The notes below the pieces were generated by a model that was not told the DNA's origin, did not search any database, and saw nothing but the letters and a program-made list of their open reading frames with translations. The position numbers and the translations under genes are program-made. Shown here in pieces: positions 1 through 8,611 of a DNA stretch of 17,595 bases; positions within the stretch are counted from its first letter, which is position 1; each line of letters opens with the position of its first letter. The DNA is from Victivallales bacterium. Lineage in GTDB: Bacteria > Verrucomicrobiota > Lentisphaeria > Oligosphaerales > Lenti-02. Location: positions 1 to 17,595 of the forward strand of contig JABGQJ010000079.1 of assembly GCA_018648945.1 (NCBI GenBank). Direction: 5' to 3'.

Positions 1-1
1 C

Positions 2-1183
2 GGCCCCTGCATCGCCAAGAAGGTGGAGGCGGACCAACACCCAGATCTGCTCGATATCGCCATCAGTTTCCTTGATCTTCGCCAGTGGCTGGAGGCCGAG
101 AGCATCCTCCCCATTACGCTGACTCCGACCGCCGAGGACGTCTTCCGCCCCGAGCCGGCTCGTGAGGGGGCCCTCTACCCCGTGGATGGCGGCATGATCG
201 CGGGCATCAAGGCCAACTGCGCGGTGGACGATGCCGGGTTCATGGTCCTGTCCGGGTTCGAGGCCGTGCGAGAAGCTCTCCAGGAACTGGATGTCATTCA
301 GCTCAAGAAGCCCCTGTTCCTTGAACTCCTCGCCTGCGAGGGCGGCTGCGTGAACGGCCCCCAGACCACCGAGGCCGGCGCCACCGTGCTCAAGCGCTGC
401 CAGGTCTTCGACTACGCCGAATACAGCACCGAGGAATTCCCCCGCGAGCCGACTGTGGATGCTGCCCTGGATCGCTTCACAACCCCGGCCGAGGAGAGCG
501 GATACACCGATCGCGAGTTGCGGGAGGCCCTCGCCACGGTTGGCAAGTACCGACCCGATGACGAACTGAACTGCAGCGGTTGCGGCTACGCCAATTGCCG
601 TGACTTCGCGGCGGCCCTGCTAGCCGGCAAGGCCGAGACAACCATGTGCGTCTCCTACATGCGCCAACTGGCTCAGAAGAAGGCCAACGCCTTGATCCAG
701 GCCATGCCCTCAGGCGTCTTGATTGTCAATGCCGACCTCAGTGTCGTGGAATGCAACCGACGCCTGGCGGAGATTCTGGGCGGCGAACTCCCCGATATCT
801 ACGACGCGCGTCCTGGCCTCGAAGGGGCGGCGGCCGATCGCGTGGCGCCTTTCCTCATCCGGCATATCCGCAAGGTGCTGGAGACTGGCGAGGACATCGT
901 GGGGCACGATGTGCGCCACCAGGGCGCGGTGTACCATCTGTCGGTCTTCGCCATTGAGGCCGGCCGCATTGCCGGGGCGGTGATCCAGGACGTGACCGCC
1001 CCTGCCGTGCACAAGGATCGGGTAGTCCACAAGGCGCAGGAAGTGATTCACCGGCAGATGCAGACCGTCCAGAAGATCGCCTATCTGCTCGGTGAGAATG
1101 CGGCGGAGTCTCAGGTGAGCCTGAACGCGATCATCGAGTCCTTCTCCACCAGCAAAGGCGAGGAGGAACCCGACGATGGCTGA
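2..1183 (+). CDS. Putative sensory [FeFe]-hydrogenase (H-cluster C-terminal domain + 4Fe-4S + PAS), 5'-truncated
   Basis: The reading frame is open from base 2, so the gene starts before the window; the GTG at 23 is internal. The first residues, GPCIAKK, are the second H-cluster motif of [FeFe]-hydrogenases. ACEGGC (codons around 332-349) is the third motif, with two cluster cysteines. Counting from the codon at 23, C184, C187, C192 and C209 form a Fes4-type 4Fe-4S site, residues about 222-330 look like a PAS domain, and the tail is helical. This layout, followed by an overlapping phosphatase gene, matches the group C (HydS-like) hydrogenases thought to sense H2 rather than turn it over in bulk. 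Electron input and the first H-cluster motif lie outside the window. The family call is strong; the sensory role is inferred from the PAS domain and the neighbour. Confidence 0.88.
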   Translation, partial: GPCIAKKVEADQHPDLLDIAISFLDLRQWLEAESILPITLTPTAEDVFRPEPAREGALYPVDGGMIAGIKANCAVDDAGFMVLSGFEAVREALQELDVIQLKKPLFLELLACEGGCVNGPQTTEAGATVLKRCQVFDYAEYSTEEFPREPTVDAALDRFTTPAEESGYTDRELREALATVGKYRPDDELNCSGCGYANCRDFAAALLAGKAETTMCVSYMRQLAQKKANALIQAMPSGVLIVNADLSVVECNRRLAEILGGELPDIYDARPGLEGAAADRVAPFLIRHIRKVLETGEDIVGHDVRHQGAVYHLSVFAIEAGRIAGAVIQDVTAPAVHKDRVVHKAQEVIHRQMQTVQKIAYLLGENAAESQVSLNAIIESFSTSKGEEEPDDG

Positions 1184-2372
1184 GCGCGACCTCTTCGTGG
1201 AAGTGGAGCATTTCCAGGCCTGCAAGCACCGCGAACCGGTGTCCGGCGATGTTTTTCTCACCCGCAAGGTGCGCCGCGACGACCGCTTGGTCTCGGTGCT
1301 GGCCGATGGTCTGGGCAGCGGCGTCAAGGCCAACGTGCTGGCCACCCTGACCAGCACCATGGCCCTGGAATTCGTGGCCGATGGCACCGATATCGGCCTC
1401 GCCGCCAGGACCGTGATGGACGTGCTGCCCATCTGCCGCGTGCGCCAGATCGCCTATTCCACCTTCACCATCGTCGATATCGTTGGCGGTCGGCACGTGC
1501 GGGTCATCGAGCATGAGAATCCGCCCTTCTTCGTCCTGCGTGGCGATCAGGTCCTCGAGCCTGAGCGCAAGCGCATCCCCGTGCCCGCCGGCATCGGCAA
1601 TGTGCCGCGCGAAAGGGAGCTGGAAGTGGCCTGCTTTGAGGCCAAGGACGGAGACCGGCTCGTTTACTTCTCGGACGGGGTGAACCAATCGGGCATGGGC
1701 GAGGAAGGCACCCCGCTTGGGCTCGGCAGCGAGGCCGTTACGGAGTTCGCCCGCCATCTCGTGCGCGCCAACCCCAACCTCTCCGCTCGGGAACTGGCCC
1801 GGCGCATCGTCGATCTTGCCACCGCCAAAGATGGGGGAACCCCGCGCGACGACATCAGTTGCGCTGTCGCCTACTTCCGGCAACCCCGCCATCTTCTGCT
1901 TGCCACCGGTCCCCCATTCTCCGAGAAGAGTGATATCCAGATGGCCGAGACCGTGGCCGAGTTCGATGGCGCCCGCCTTGTCTGCGGCGGCACAACCGCC
2001 GCCATTGTGGCCCGGGAACTGGGGCGCCCTGTGACCATGGATCTAGAGTTCCTCGACGAGGACATCCCCCCCATCTCCCGCATGGAAGGTGTCAACCTCG
2101 TTACCGAAGGCACGATCACCGTCGCCCGTGTGCTGGACATGCTGGAGCGCGACATCAATCCCGACCACGAGCCACGCAATGGGGCCACCCTCGCCCTCGA
2201 ATACCTGCTGAACAGCGACCTTATCCACTTCCTCGTCGGCACCCGCATCAACGAGGCCCACCAGGACCCCAACATCCCCGCCGAACTCGACCTCCGCCGC
2301 AACCTCATGAAGCGCATTGCCGCCCTTCTCGAGGAACGCCACCTCAAGGAGACCCGCATCCAGTACATCTAG
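1176..2372 (+). CDS. SpoIIE-family (PP2C-like) serine/threonine phosphatase, hydrogenase-linked
   Basis: A 398-residue protein. It shows PPM/SpoIIE features: SGD (D25), ADGLGSG (43-49, D44), FSDGV (D167) and PRDD (D225/D226), the acidic residues that hold catalytic Mn/Mg. Residues 1-235 are the phosphatase domain. Residues about 237-398 form a second module that I cannot name, with GGTTAAIVARELGR near its start and a helical C-terminus. The ATG at 1176 overlaps the hydrogenase stop by 8 nt, which implies translational coupling. Cytoplasmic SpoIIE phosphatases act on phosphoserine partners such as anti-sigma antagonists; no kinase, STAS protein or sigma factor is in view. The likely job is to carry the output of the upstream PAS-hydrogenase. 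The phosphatase domain is secure; the target is unknown. Confidence 0.88.
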   Translation: MAERDLFVEVEHFQACKHREPVSGDVFLTRKVRRDDRLVSVLADGLGSGVKANVLATLTSTMALEFVADGTDIGLAARTVMDVLPICRVRQIAYSTFTIVDIVGGRHVRVIEHENPPFFVLRGDQVLEPERKRIPVPAGIGNVPRERELEVACFEAKDGDRLVYFSDGVNQSGMGEEGTPLGLGSEAVTEFARHLVRANPNLSARELARRIVDLATAKDGGTPRDDISCAVAYFRQPRHLLLATGPPFSEKSDIQMAETVAEFDGARLVCGGTTAAIVARELGRPVTMDLEFLDEDIPPISRMEGVNLVTEGTITVARVLDMLERDINPDHEPRNGATLALEYLLNSDLIHFLVGTRINEAHQDPNIPAELDLRRNLMKRIAALLEERHLKETRIQYI

Positions 2373-2373
2373 C

Positions 2374-2398
2374 CCAACTTCCGCGGGCATGAAGTTGG
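2374..2398. terminator. Hairpin between convergent genes, candidate bidirectional terminator
   Basis: CCAACTTC (2374-2381) and GAAGTTGG (2391-2398) are perfectly complementary, giving an 8-bp stem with a 9-nt loop. It fills almost all of the 27 nt between the phosphatase stop (2372) and the lnt stop (2400). There is no T-run on either side, so intrinsic termination would be weak and the role rests on position. Confidence 0.5.
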
Positions 2399-2399
2399 T

Positions 2400-4148
2400 C
2401 TAGGCCGCTTCGTCGCCGAGCCGGGCGATGCGCAGGGCTCGGCGGGAGGCGCACATGCGGCTGAACAGAAGGACGCCGGCGATGGCGGCGGCGATGGCGC
2501 AGAGAATGGCGAAGAGATCGCCGTGGCGGGTGTGGAAGGTGGTCGGCGGGTTGTCCCACACGGGGACCTCGTAGACGCCACCCCCTCGGTAGAAGGGAGA
2601 GCCGGTGTCGGGATCGCGCAGAGGGTCGGTGATGGTGCCGTTCGGGAGAATCAGACAGGTCTCGGAGTTGTTGCCCGCGCGAAGCAGGGGCCGCCGGGTC
2701 TCGGCGGCTCGGAAGACGGCCTGCAGAAGATGCTGTCGGGCCCCGCTGCTCTCGCCGTACCAGGCGTCGTTGGTGATAGTCACCAGCACGTTGGCCCCAC
2801 GTTTCACAAAGGTCCGGCTGATTTCGGAGAAGGCATCCTCGAAACAGATGTTGACTCCGGCCCGAACGCCTTGGTGAAGGGGAAGGATGGTGAATTCGGT
2901 CCCTGGGGTCAGATCCCGCCCCATGCCGATCAGTTCGACGAGCCAGGGCAGGTAGTGACTGAACGGGACATATTCGCCAAAGGGAACGCGGTGGATCTTG
3001 TCGTAGTGATCCAGCACCTTGGCCTCAGCGTCGAGCAGTATCGCGCTGTTGAAGGTCAGGCTCGCAGGTTCCTCGCTGTTGACCTCTGGACTCGGCGCTT
3101 CCCGGTGATCAACCGTGCCCAGCAGAAGCGGGATCTTCGTATACGTCTGGAGTTCGCGGACGGCATTCCAGTAGGGAGGGTAGCCGAGCGGGGCGGGGAC
3201 CGCCGTCTCGGGCCAGACCACGAGGTCCACTTGCGCAGTCGGGGCCAGGTCGCGGGTCAGGCTAGTGTAGATCTCAAGCGACCCCTCAAACTCCTCGTCC
3301 GTCCACTCGCGGCACTGAGGAATGTTGCCCTGAACAGCCAGAACGCGCAGGACCCGGTCGGGATCGGGCAGGGGCGACACGGTCCAGCGCATGGCAAGCA
3401 CGGGTAGAAAGAGCAGGGCCACAGCCACGAAGGGCCAGGAGTAGCCGGCCCGCCGACCATCGCGCCATGCGCGGCCGAAGTCGTGGATGCGTGCGGCCAA
3501 GGCCAGGTTCACCGCCACGATCAGGAAGCTGAGTCCGTAGACGCCGGTGAATGCGCACAGCCGCAGGAGGGCTGTGGACTGCCAGAGAGCGATGCCAAGG
3601 AAGTTCCAGGGGAAGCCGGTGAAGATCCAGGACCGTATCCACTCCAGAGCAACCCAGGACGCGGCGCCCAGCAACACGGCTCCGATCTGGCGACCGGGAC
3701 GGCGGAGTCCACCCAGCCCAGGCGTGGGGTTGGCATCGTCACGCTCCTCCCGCCAGGCGTCGAGCAGGGCGTTGAATGAGACATACCAGAGCATGGGGAA
3801 GCAAGCCACGATCAGGGCCATCAGGACGCCGGCACCAAAGCCGATCTCGTTCAGCCAGAAGAAGGTGGTCAAGGTGAAGGCGAAGCCGAACACATAGCCG
3901 AGAGCCAGTCGCCGCGCGACGCCCGGGGGAGGCGGCACCAGCAGAATGGGCACCAGAGCGATCCAGGCGAACAGGGCGAACTCGACGGGCGGGAACGCGG
4001 CGCTGAGCAGCAGCCCCGAAGCCACGGCCCCAAGTAGGCGCAGACCGAACCGACCCCAACCCACCAAATGCCGCAGGTTCTGCCCCTCGGTGACGGGCTC
4101 GGGGGCTTGGGCGACCGGTTGGGTTGGTTGCTCGGCGGTAGTGGGCAT
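2400..4148 (-). CDS. lnt: Apolipoprotein N-acyltransferase
   Basis: Lnt transfers the third acyl chain from phospholipid to the N-terminal cysteine of lipoproteins at the outer face of the inner membrane. Residues about 35-255 hold the multi-TM region, and residues about 265-530 are the nitrilase-like domain. The catalytic triad is visible as E314 (VVWPETAVP), K384 (YDKIHRVPFGEYVPF) and C435 (VNICFED), followed by a last TM near 545-563. The ATG at 4148 is chosen, giving 582 residues, with GGAG about 13 nt upstream and a 19-nt gap after argS. A TTG at 4190 inside argS would add 14 residues. It is probably the second gene of an argS-lnt operon. The product fits the several lipobox proteins encoded further on. 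Confidence 0.95.
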   Translation of the reverse strand: MPTTAEQPTQPVAQAPEPVTEGQNLRHLVGWGRFGLRLLGAVASGLLLSAAFPPVEFALFAWIALVPILLVPPPPGVARRLALGYVFGFAFTLTTFFWLNEIGFGAGVLMALIVACFPMLWYVSFNALLDAWREERDDANPTPGLGGLRRPGRQIGAVLLGAASWVALEWIRSWIFTGFPWNFLGIALWQSTALLRLCAFTGVYGLSFLIVAVNLALAARIHDFGRAWRDGRRAGYSWPFVAVALLFLPVLAMRWTVSPLPDPDRVLRVLAVQGNIPQCREWTDEEFEGSLEIYTSLTRDLAPTAQVDLVVWPETAVPAPLGYPPYWNAVRELQTYTKIPLLLGTVDHREAPSPEVNSEEPASLTFNSAILLDAEAKVLDHYDKIHRVPFGEYVPFSHYLPWLVELIGMGRDLTPGTEFTILPLHQGVRAGVNICFEDAFSEISRTFVKRGANVLVTITNDAWYGESSGARQHLLQAVFRAAETRRPLLRAGNNSETCLILPNGTITDPLRDPDTGSPFYRGGGVYEVPVWDNPPTTFHTRHGDLFAILCAIAAAIAGVLLFSRMCASRRALRIARLGDEAA

Positions 4149-4167
4149 GGTGCGAGGCCGACTCCGC

Positions 4168-5949
4168 CTACATGCTCTCGAGAGCGTCAATGGTCAGGGC
4201 GTTCAGGCCATCCCGCAGGAGCATCCGCACCCGGGCAGTGAGTTCGAGACGGGCGCGGATCAGGGCGGGTGTCTCGGCCGCCAGCACGGGGCAGGCTTGG
4301 TAGAACTTGCTGAAGTCCTTGGCCAGGTCCAGCAGGTAGCCGGTCACCACCGAGCCATCGAGATTGGTGGCTGCCTTCTGCATGATCTCCGGGTACTGCG
4401 CGCAACGGAGGGCCAATGCCTTTTCTTCCTTTGTCCCGAGCACCGACCAGTCCACCTCGGCTGCTAGCGCCTCTTCGCTGGCGCGGCGCAACATGGAACT
4501 GATCCGCGCGTAGGCGTAGAGCACGTAGGGGCCGGTATCTCCCTCGAAGCGCAGCGACGCTTCTGGATCGAACATCATGGTGGTCTTGGGGTTGACCTTG
4601 AGGAGCATGAACTTGAGGGCGGCCATGCTGATGGCCCGCGCCCGTTCGTCGAGATCCTCCGGTACATCGGCCCCGGCCCGTTCGAGGGTGGCCTCGCGCG
4701 CCAGCCCCTCCAGCATCTCGAAGAGATCGTCGGCATCGACCACCGTGCCTTCGCGGCTCTTCATCCTGCCGGAGGGCAGGTTGACCATGCCGTAGGCCAT
4801 GTGCGTAAGACGATCGGCCCACTCGTAGCCCAACGCCTTGAGGATGGCGAAGAGGACGCGGAAATGGTAGAGCTGCTCGTCGGCCACGACCCAGATCTGC
4901 TGATCGGGCTCGTAGTCGCGCTGTTTGAGCAGGGTCGTGCCGATGTCCTGGGTGACGTAGACGCTGGTGCCGTCGCTGCGCAGGACGACCTTGGTGCCAA
5001 GGCCGGGATCGTCGAAGTCGATCACCGTGGCTCCGTCCTCGCGCTTGTGGAACACGCCCTTGGCGAGACCCTCTTCGATGATGTCTCTGCCGAGGGTGTA
5101 GGTCCTGCTCTCGAAATAGGTGTGGTCGAACTCGACCCCCAGACGGCGGTAGGTCTCCGTGAAGCCTTCGAGGACCCAGCCGTTCATTGTTTCCCAGAGC
5201 TCGCGGACCTCGGGATCGGCCTTCTCCCAAGCCACCAGCATGTCCTGGGTGGCGCGCCCGATCTCGGTCTCGAGGAACAGGTCGTCGCTGCTCTTCTCCG
5301 CCAGTTCGGGCTGGTCGATTCTGAGCTGGGCCAGCTGTTCGCGGAGCTCTTGGTCGAAGCGCACGTAGAACTCACCGACCAGATGATCGCCCTTCTTGCC
5401 GGACGATTCAGGCGTGACTCCCTCGCCGAAGCGCTGGTAGGCGATCATGCTCTTGCAGATATGCACGCCCCGGTCGTTGACCAGGTTGATGCGGACCACA
5501 TCGTGTCCCACCCGTTGGAGGAGGGCGGCGGCGGCCATGCCGGTGGTGTTGTTGCGCACATGCCCAAGATGCTGGGGTTTGTTGGTGTTGGGCGCGCTGA
5601 ACTCGATCAGGACCCGGCGACGCTCGGCCTCGGGCACGTGCACAGCACCCAGTAGGGCCTGCTCGTCGGCCACCGTGTCCCGCATCACCGCGCTCCCGGC
5701 AACGGTCACATTCACGAAGGCCTTGATGGCCTCGGCCTTCTCCACATCCGCGTGCGCGGCCAGGAACTCGGCCACCTGTTGAGCAATCTGCATGGGGTTG
5801 CGGCGCAAAACCTTGGCCAGAAGGAAGCAGTTGACCGTCATGTCGCCCTCGAAATGGGGCGGGCAGAGCTCGGCGGCAACGCTGACCGCATCCACACCAA
5901 AGGTGCTTTGCAGGAAGCCTTCCAGGTCGCTGATAAACGAGAACTTCAT
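4168..5949 (-). CDS. argS: Arginyl-tRNA synthetase
   Basis: A class I aminoacyl-tRNA synthetase that charges tRNA-Arg in the cytoplasm. The N-terminal Add-1 domain is followed by EFSAPNTNKPQHLGHVRN, with the HIGH motif as HLGH at 127-130. MKSREG at 395-400 stands at the KMSKS site, a form usual for this enzyme. PYVLYAYARISSMLRRA near 473-489 begins the DALR anticodon-binding domain. The FSAPNTNKP form resembles the Bacteroidetes/eukaryote-type ArgRS rather than the E. coli type. The ATG at 5949 (MKFSFISD) gives 593 residues, the normal length; the longer frame to 6006 adds a tail with no family look. It lies upstream of lnt with a 19-nt gap. Confidence 0.96.
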   Translation of the reverse strand: MKFSFISDLEGFLQSTFGVDAVSVAAELCPPHFEGDMTVNCFLLAKVLRRNPMQIAQQVAEFLAAHADVEKAEAIKAFVNVTVAGSAVMRDTVADEQALLGAVHVPEAERRRVLIEFSAPNTNKPQHLGHVRNNTTGMAAAALLQRVGHDVVRINLVNDRGVHICKSMIAYQRFGEGVTPESSGKKGDHLVGEFYVRFDQELREQLAQLRIDQPELAEKSSDDLFLETEIGRATQDMLVAWEKADPEVRELWETMNGWVLEGFTETYRRLGVEFDHTYFESRTYTLGRDIIEEGLAKGVFHKREDGATVIDFDDPGLGTKVVLRSDGTSVYVTQDIGTTLLKQRDYEPDQQIWVVADEQLYHFRVLFAILKALGYEWADRLTHMAYGMVNLPSGRMKSREGTVVDADDLFEMLEGLAREATLERAGADVPEDLDERARAISMAALKFMLLKVNPKTTMMFDPEASLRFEGDTGPYVLYAYARISSMLRRASEEALAAEVDWSVLGTKEEKALALRCAQYPEIMQKAATNLDGSVVTGYLLDLAKDFSKFYQACPVLAAETPALIRARLELTARVRMLLRDGLNALTIDALESM

Positions 5950-6022
5950 CGTGATATGGTCTCTGGTTTCGGGTATGTGGAGGGGGCGCATACGGCCCGC
6001 CAACAAGTCGGTGCGGAAGAAC

Positions 6023-6035
6023 GGGTACTGTACCC
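6023..6035. promoter_or_regulatory. Interrupted palindrome GGGTAC-T-GTACCC, possible operator
   Basis: Perfect 6-bp arms flank one central base, 74 bp upstream of the argS start. Near-perfect short symmetry in a divergent promoter region suits a dimeric regulator site. A single copy is weak evidence. Confidence 0.3.
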
Positions 6036-6221
6036 TGCGCCCAGGGAGGTGTCCACGCCGCCAGGAGAGCCGGCTAGGGCTGTTTGGTTTTCAACGTCGT
6101 GCTTGCGTCAAGGAGCCTGTGCGGTAGGCAACGGAAGCCTGACACGTCTTGCGATGTTCGAGCACGGAATCGTCCATGGACACCGCCAACCAGCAGGCCG
6201 TTCCTGCAAGGCCGCGCGCCT

Positions 6222-6240
6222 CGCGGCGTACTCCGCCGCG
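6222..6240. repeat. GC-rich hairpin CGCGGCG-TACTC-CGCCGCG
   Basis: A perfect 7-bp inverted repeat (6222-6228 with 6234-6240) around a 5-nt loop, with no T-run on either side. It is probably a local RNA or DNA hairpin inside the argS/UroD-like intergenic region. Its role is unknown. Confidence 0.4.
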
Positions 6241-6464
6241 GAGCCGGGAACGGGCGACGGGAGGCACCGCCTATCAGCAGAGCCCTTCCGAACAGCCAAG
6301 GAGCAGACGCCCTGCCACACGGAGAAAGGCGTTCGGGAAGGCGTGCATCAGGATGAGCCCCATGGTGTTGTCAATCAGGGCGGAACAGCCCTGGTTCACT
6401 CTTGTCCCGTCGCCGTTGGGGTCTAGGTTAGCCGAATCACACCACACGTCAGGAGAATTTCCCC

Positions 6465-7469
6465 GTGAATAGCTTCGAGCGCTACGCTGCCACCATCGCC
6501 GGGAAGCCCACGGACTTCCTGCCCCGCGTGCCCATCCTGATGCAGTTTGCCGCCGAGCATATTGGCTCGAACTACGGGGCGTTCGCCGCGGACTACCGGG
6601 TGCTTGCTGATGCCAATCTGCGCTGTCGTGAGGACTTTGGTTTTGAGCAGGTGAGCTGCATCTCCGACTCGTACCGCGAGACGCAGGGCTTCGGGGCCGA
6701 GGTCGAATACATGCGGGATTCGGCGCCGCGCTGCCTGGCGCCCCCGTTGGAGTTCAGCAAGGATCTGTCGTTGCTCGCCATGCCCGACCCGCTGGTCTCG
6801 GAGCGGATGCTGGACCGCGTCAACGCGGCCCGTGAGATGAAGGCCCAGGTCGGCGACGGATGTTCCGTGCTTGGCTGGATCGAGGGGCCTGGGGCGGAGG
6901 CGGCGGATGTGCGCGGGGTGATGAATTTCCTCATCGACACCATGGATGATGTGCCTTTCTGCCGTGAACTGATGGATCGCTGCGTGGAGGTCGGCATCGC
7001 CTTCGCCAAGGCCCAGATCGAGGCAGGAGCGGACACCATCGGGGTCGGCGATGCCATCGCCAGTCAGGTCACGCCCGACTTCTACCATGCCGAGATCCAG
7101 CCTCGGGAACTGCGGCTCGTGCAGGCCATTCACGACATGGGGGCTTGGGTCAAGCTCCACATCTGCGGCGACATCACCCAGTTGCTGCCTGGCATCGCCG
7201 GACTGGCGCTCGACATCCTGGACGTGGACTACATGGTGGACCTACAGACCGTGCGCCAGGCCGTGGGCACGGGCGTCACCATCGCCGGCAACATCGATCC
7301 GGTCGCCATCGTCTACCAAGGCACCCCGGCCGGTATTTGCCTTGCCATCGAGCATTGCTACGAGATCGTCGGCAATCCCTTCATGGTCAACGCCGGCTGC
7401 GAGATTCCTCCGGGCACACCGGTCGAGAACTTCCGCGCCTTCTGCCAACCCATACCCTACCGGAGCTAG
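6465..7469 (+). CDS. Uroporphyrinogen decarboxylase-family (MtaA/CmuA-like) methyltransferase-type protein
   Basis: A 334-residue TIM-barrel protein of the UroD superfamily. LHICGD (H232, C234) and NAGCEIP (C312) make the H-x-C...C zinc site of the MtaA/MtbA/CmuA branch, which moves methyl groups between corrinoid proteins and thiols or folate; true HemE lacks this site. Other family features are GWIEGP near 137 and the AGADTIGVGD strand near 187-196. The GTG start is supported by AGGAGA 8 nt upstream. No corrinoid-binding protein or substrate-specific methyltransferase adjoins it, so the substrate is unknown. Its stop overlaps the stop of the convergent permease gene. A second family member begins at 17502. 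Confidence 0.88.
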   Translation: MNSFERYAATIAGKPTDFLPRVPILMQFAAEHIGSNYGAFAADYRVLADANLRCREDFGFEQVSCISDSYRETQGFGAEVEYMRDSAPRCLAPPLEFSKDLSLLAMPDPLVSERMLDRVNAAREMKAQVGDGCSVLGWIEGPGAEAADVRGVMNFLIDTMDDVPFCRELMDRCVEVGIAFAKAQIEAGADTIGVGDAIASQVTPDFYHAEIQPRELRLVQAIHDMGAWVKLHICGDITQLLPGIAGLALDILDVDYMVDLQTVRQAVGTGVTIAGNIDPVAIVYQGTPAGICLAIEHCYEIVGNPFMVNAGCEIPPGTPVENFRAFCQPIPYRS

Positions 7470-8506
7470 CGCTCGAAGTCGATCCTGGGATCGATCATCA
7501 CGTAGCAGAAGTCGGAAAGAACGTTGCCGAGGAGCGCGAGCACGGAGGTGAGGGCCATCACGCACATGAACACGCCGTAGTCCCGATTGATAATCGCGTC
7601 GAGACCGAGTTGGCCCATGCCCGGGATGTCGAACAGGCGCTCGATGATGACCGACCCGGCGAACATGACGGTGAAGATGCGCCCGAAGCCCGTGGCGATG
7701 GGGATCATGGCATTGCGCAGGGCATGGCCCCAGATGGCGCGGGCCGAGCTGCCGCCCTTGGCGTAGACGGTGCGCACGTAGTCGGCCCCGATCTGGTCGA
7801 GCAGAGAGTTCTTCATCATCAAGGTGAGCACCGCAAAGCTGCTGGCGACGTAGCAGGCCACCGGTAGGAACATGTGCACGGTGATATCCTTGACCTTGCT
7901 CAGGAAGGGGAGGGTGTCGAAGTTGTCCGACTGGAAGCCACCCACGGGGAAGAAGTCCCACATTCCCTCGACCGTGCCGCAGAGAAGCATCTTCAGCACC
8001 ATGCCAAAGGCGAAGGCCGGGATCGAGTAGCCCACGAAAACGACGATGCTGGACATCACGTCGAAGGGGCCGCCATGGCGGAGTGCCTTGACGATCCCCA
8101 GAGGGATGCAGACCAAGTAGGAGAGCATGAACCCAGTCAGGCCGAAGATGATGGAAACAGGCAGGCGACTGCGGATGACCTCCCAGGCCGGCTTCTTGTA
8201 CTGGAAGGACTTCTTGCGCATGCCGACCCGGTCGCGCACCAGCCAGTGCCAGTAGCGGACGGGGAGTGGCTTGTCGAACTCGTAGTATTTGCGGATTTCC
8301 TGGCGTTGCTTCTCGGACACCCCATCTCCCGCCGCCGCGAGGGGACCGCTCTCGCCCCCACCCCCCATGCCGCGCATGGCGCGGATGGTCTGTTCCACCG
8401 GGCCGCCTGGGACGAGATGGACAATGCCGTAGCACAGCATGGTGATGACCAGAAAGGTCGGGATCACCAGGACGAGACGACGGATGAAGTAGGTGAGTCG
8501 GTCCAT
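7466..8506 (-). CDS. ABC transporter permease, YejB/DppB-like (peptide-type), without its partners
   Basis: A 346-residue inner-membrane permease of the binding-protein-dependent peptide/microcin C class. It has an N-terminal TM (about 6-30) and then VPGGPVEQ (32-39), the YejB hallmark. The periplasmic loop carries a glycine-rich insert. Further TMs follow, and the EAA-type loop ADYVRTVYAKG...HALRNAMIP spans 241-269 and would contact the ATPase. The ATG at 8506 (MDRLTYF) has GGGA a few bases upstream; ATGs at 8518 and 8539 would add 4 and 11 residues but lack a ribosome-binding site. yejB normally sits with yejA, yejE and yejF. None is here: downstream is a convergent unrelated gene and upstream is structured non-coding DNA. 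It could serve a transporter encoded elsewhere or be a relic, though the frame is intact. Confidence 0.87.
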   Translation of the reverse strand: MDRLTYFIRRLVLVIPTFLVITMLCYGIVHLVPGGPVEQTIRAMRGMGGGGESGPLAAAGDGVSEKQRQEIRKYYEFDKPLPVRYWHWLVRDRVGMRKKSFQYKKPAWEVIRSRLPVSIIFGLTGFMLSYLVCIPLGIVKALRHGGPFDVMSSIVVFVGYSIPAFAFGMVLKMLLCGTVEGMWDFFPVGGFQSDNFDTLPFLSKVKDITVHMFLPVACYVASSFAVLTLMMKNSLLDQIGADYVRTVYAKGGSSARAIWGHALRNAMIPIATGFGRIFTVMFAGSVIIERLFDIPGMGQLGLDAIINRDYGVFMCVMALTSVLALLGNVLSDFCYVMIDPRIDFER

Positions 8507-8611
8507 ATGGGTTCCCATGGGGACGAGGGATCGTGGCACGCCGGAAAGATAGCGTCGCTTGTCCGGAATTTCCCACTTGCTGCCAGGGATGTGTGGAGGA
8601 GGGGAACGGAA

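Larger units (their letters stand above)
5950..6464. other. 515-bp non-coding stretch between divergent argS and UroD-like genes
   Basis: No frame here has convincing protein character: the open frames are rich in Arg, Pro and Ser and have no good start sites. Promoters for both flanking genes must lie here, but none matches the sigma-70 consensus well. Visible structures are an interrupted palindrome at 6023-6035, nested stems at 6097-6167, a GC-rich 7-bp hairpin at 6222-6240 and a 6-bp hairpin CAGGGC/GCCCTG at 6376-6393. AGGAGA at 6451-6456 is the ribosome-binding site of the GTG-started gene at 6465. I recognise no known riboswitch. Confidence 0.6.

Noticed and set aside
4149..4190. Longer Lnt start (TTG) inside argS
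   Set aside because: It would overlap argS by 23 nt and has no better ribosome-binding site than the ATG at 4148.
6097..6167. Cobalamin, glnA-type or other known riboswitch
   Set aside because: Pairing is possible, but no conserved boxes of those families were found.
5752..6426. Long plus-strand frame across the argS start and the intergenic region
   Set aside because: Its first 200 bases are antisense to argS, the rest has no family features, and it lacks a convincing start.
6274..6430. Minus-strand peptide with NLDPNGDGT, resembling a dockerin or EF-hand loop
   Set aside because: It is short, has no start or partner domain, and runs out of the antisense of the UroD-like gene; one motif can arise by chance.
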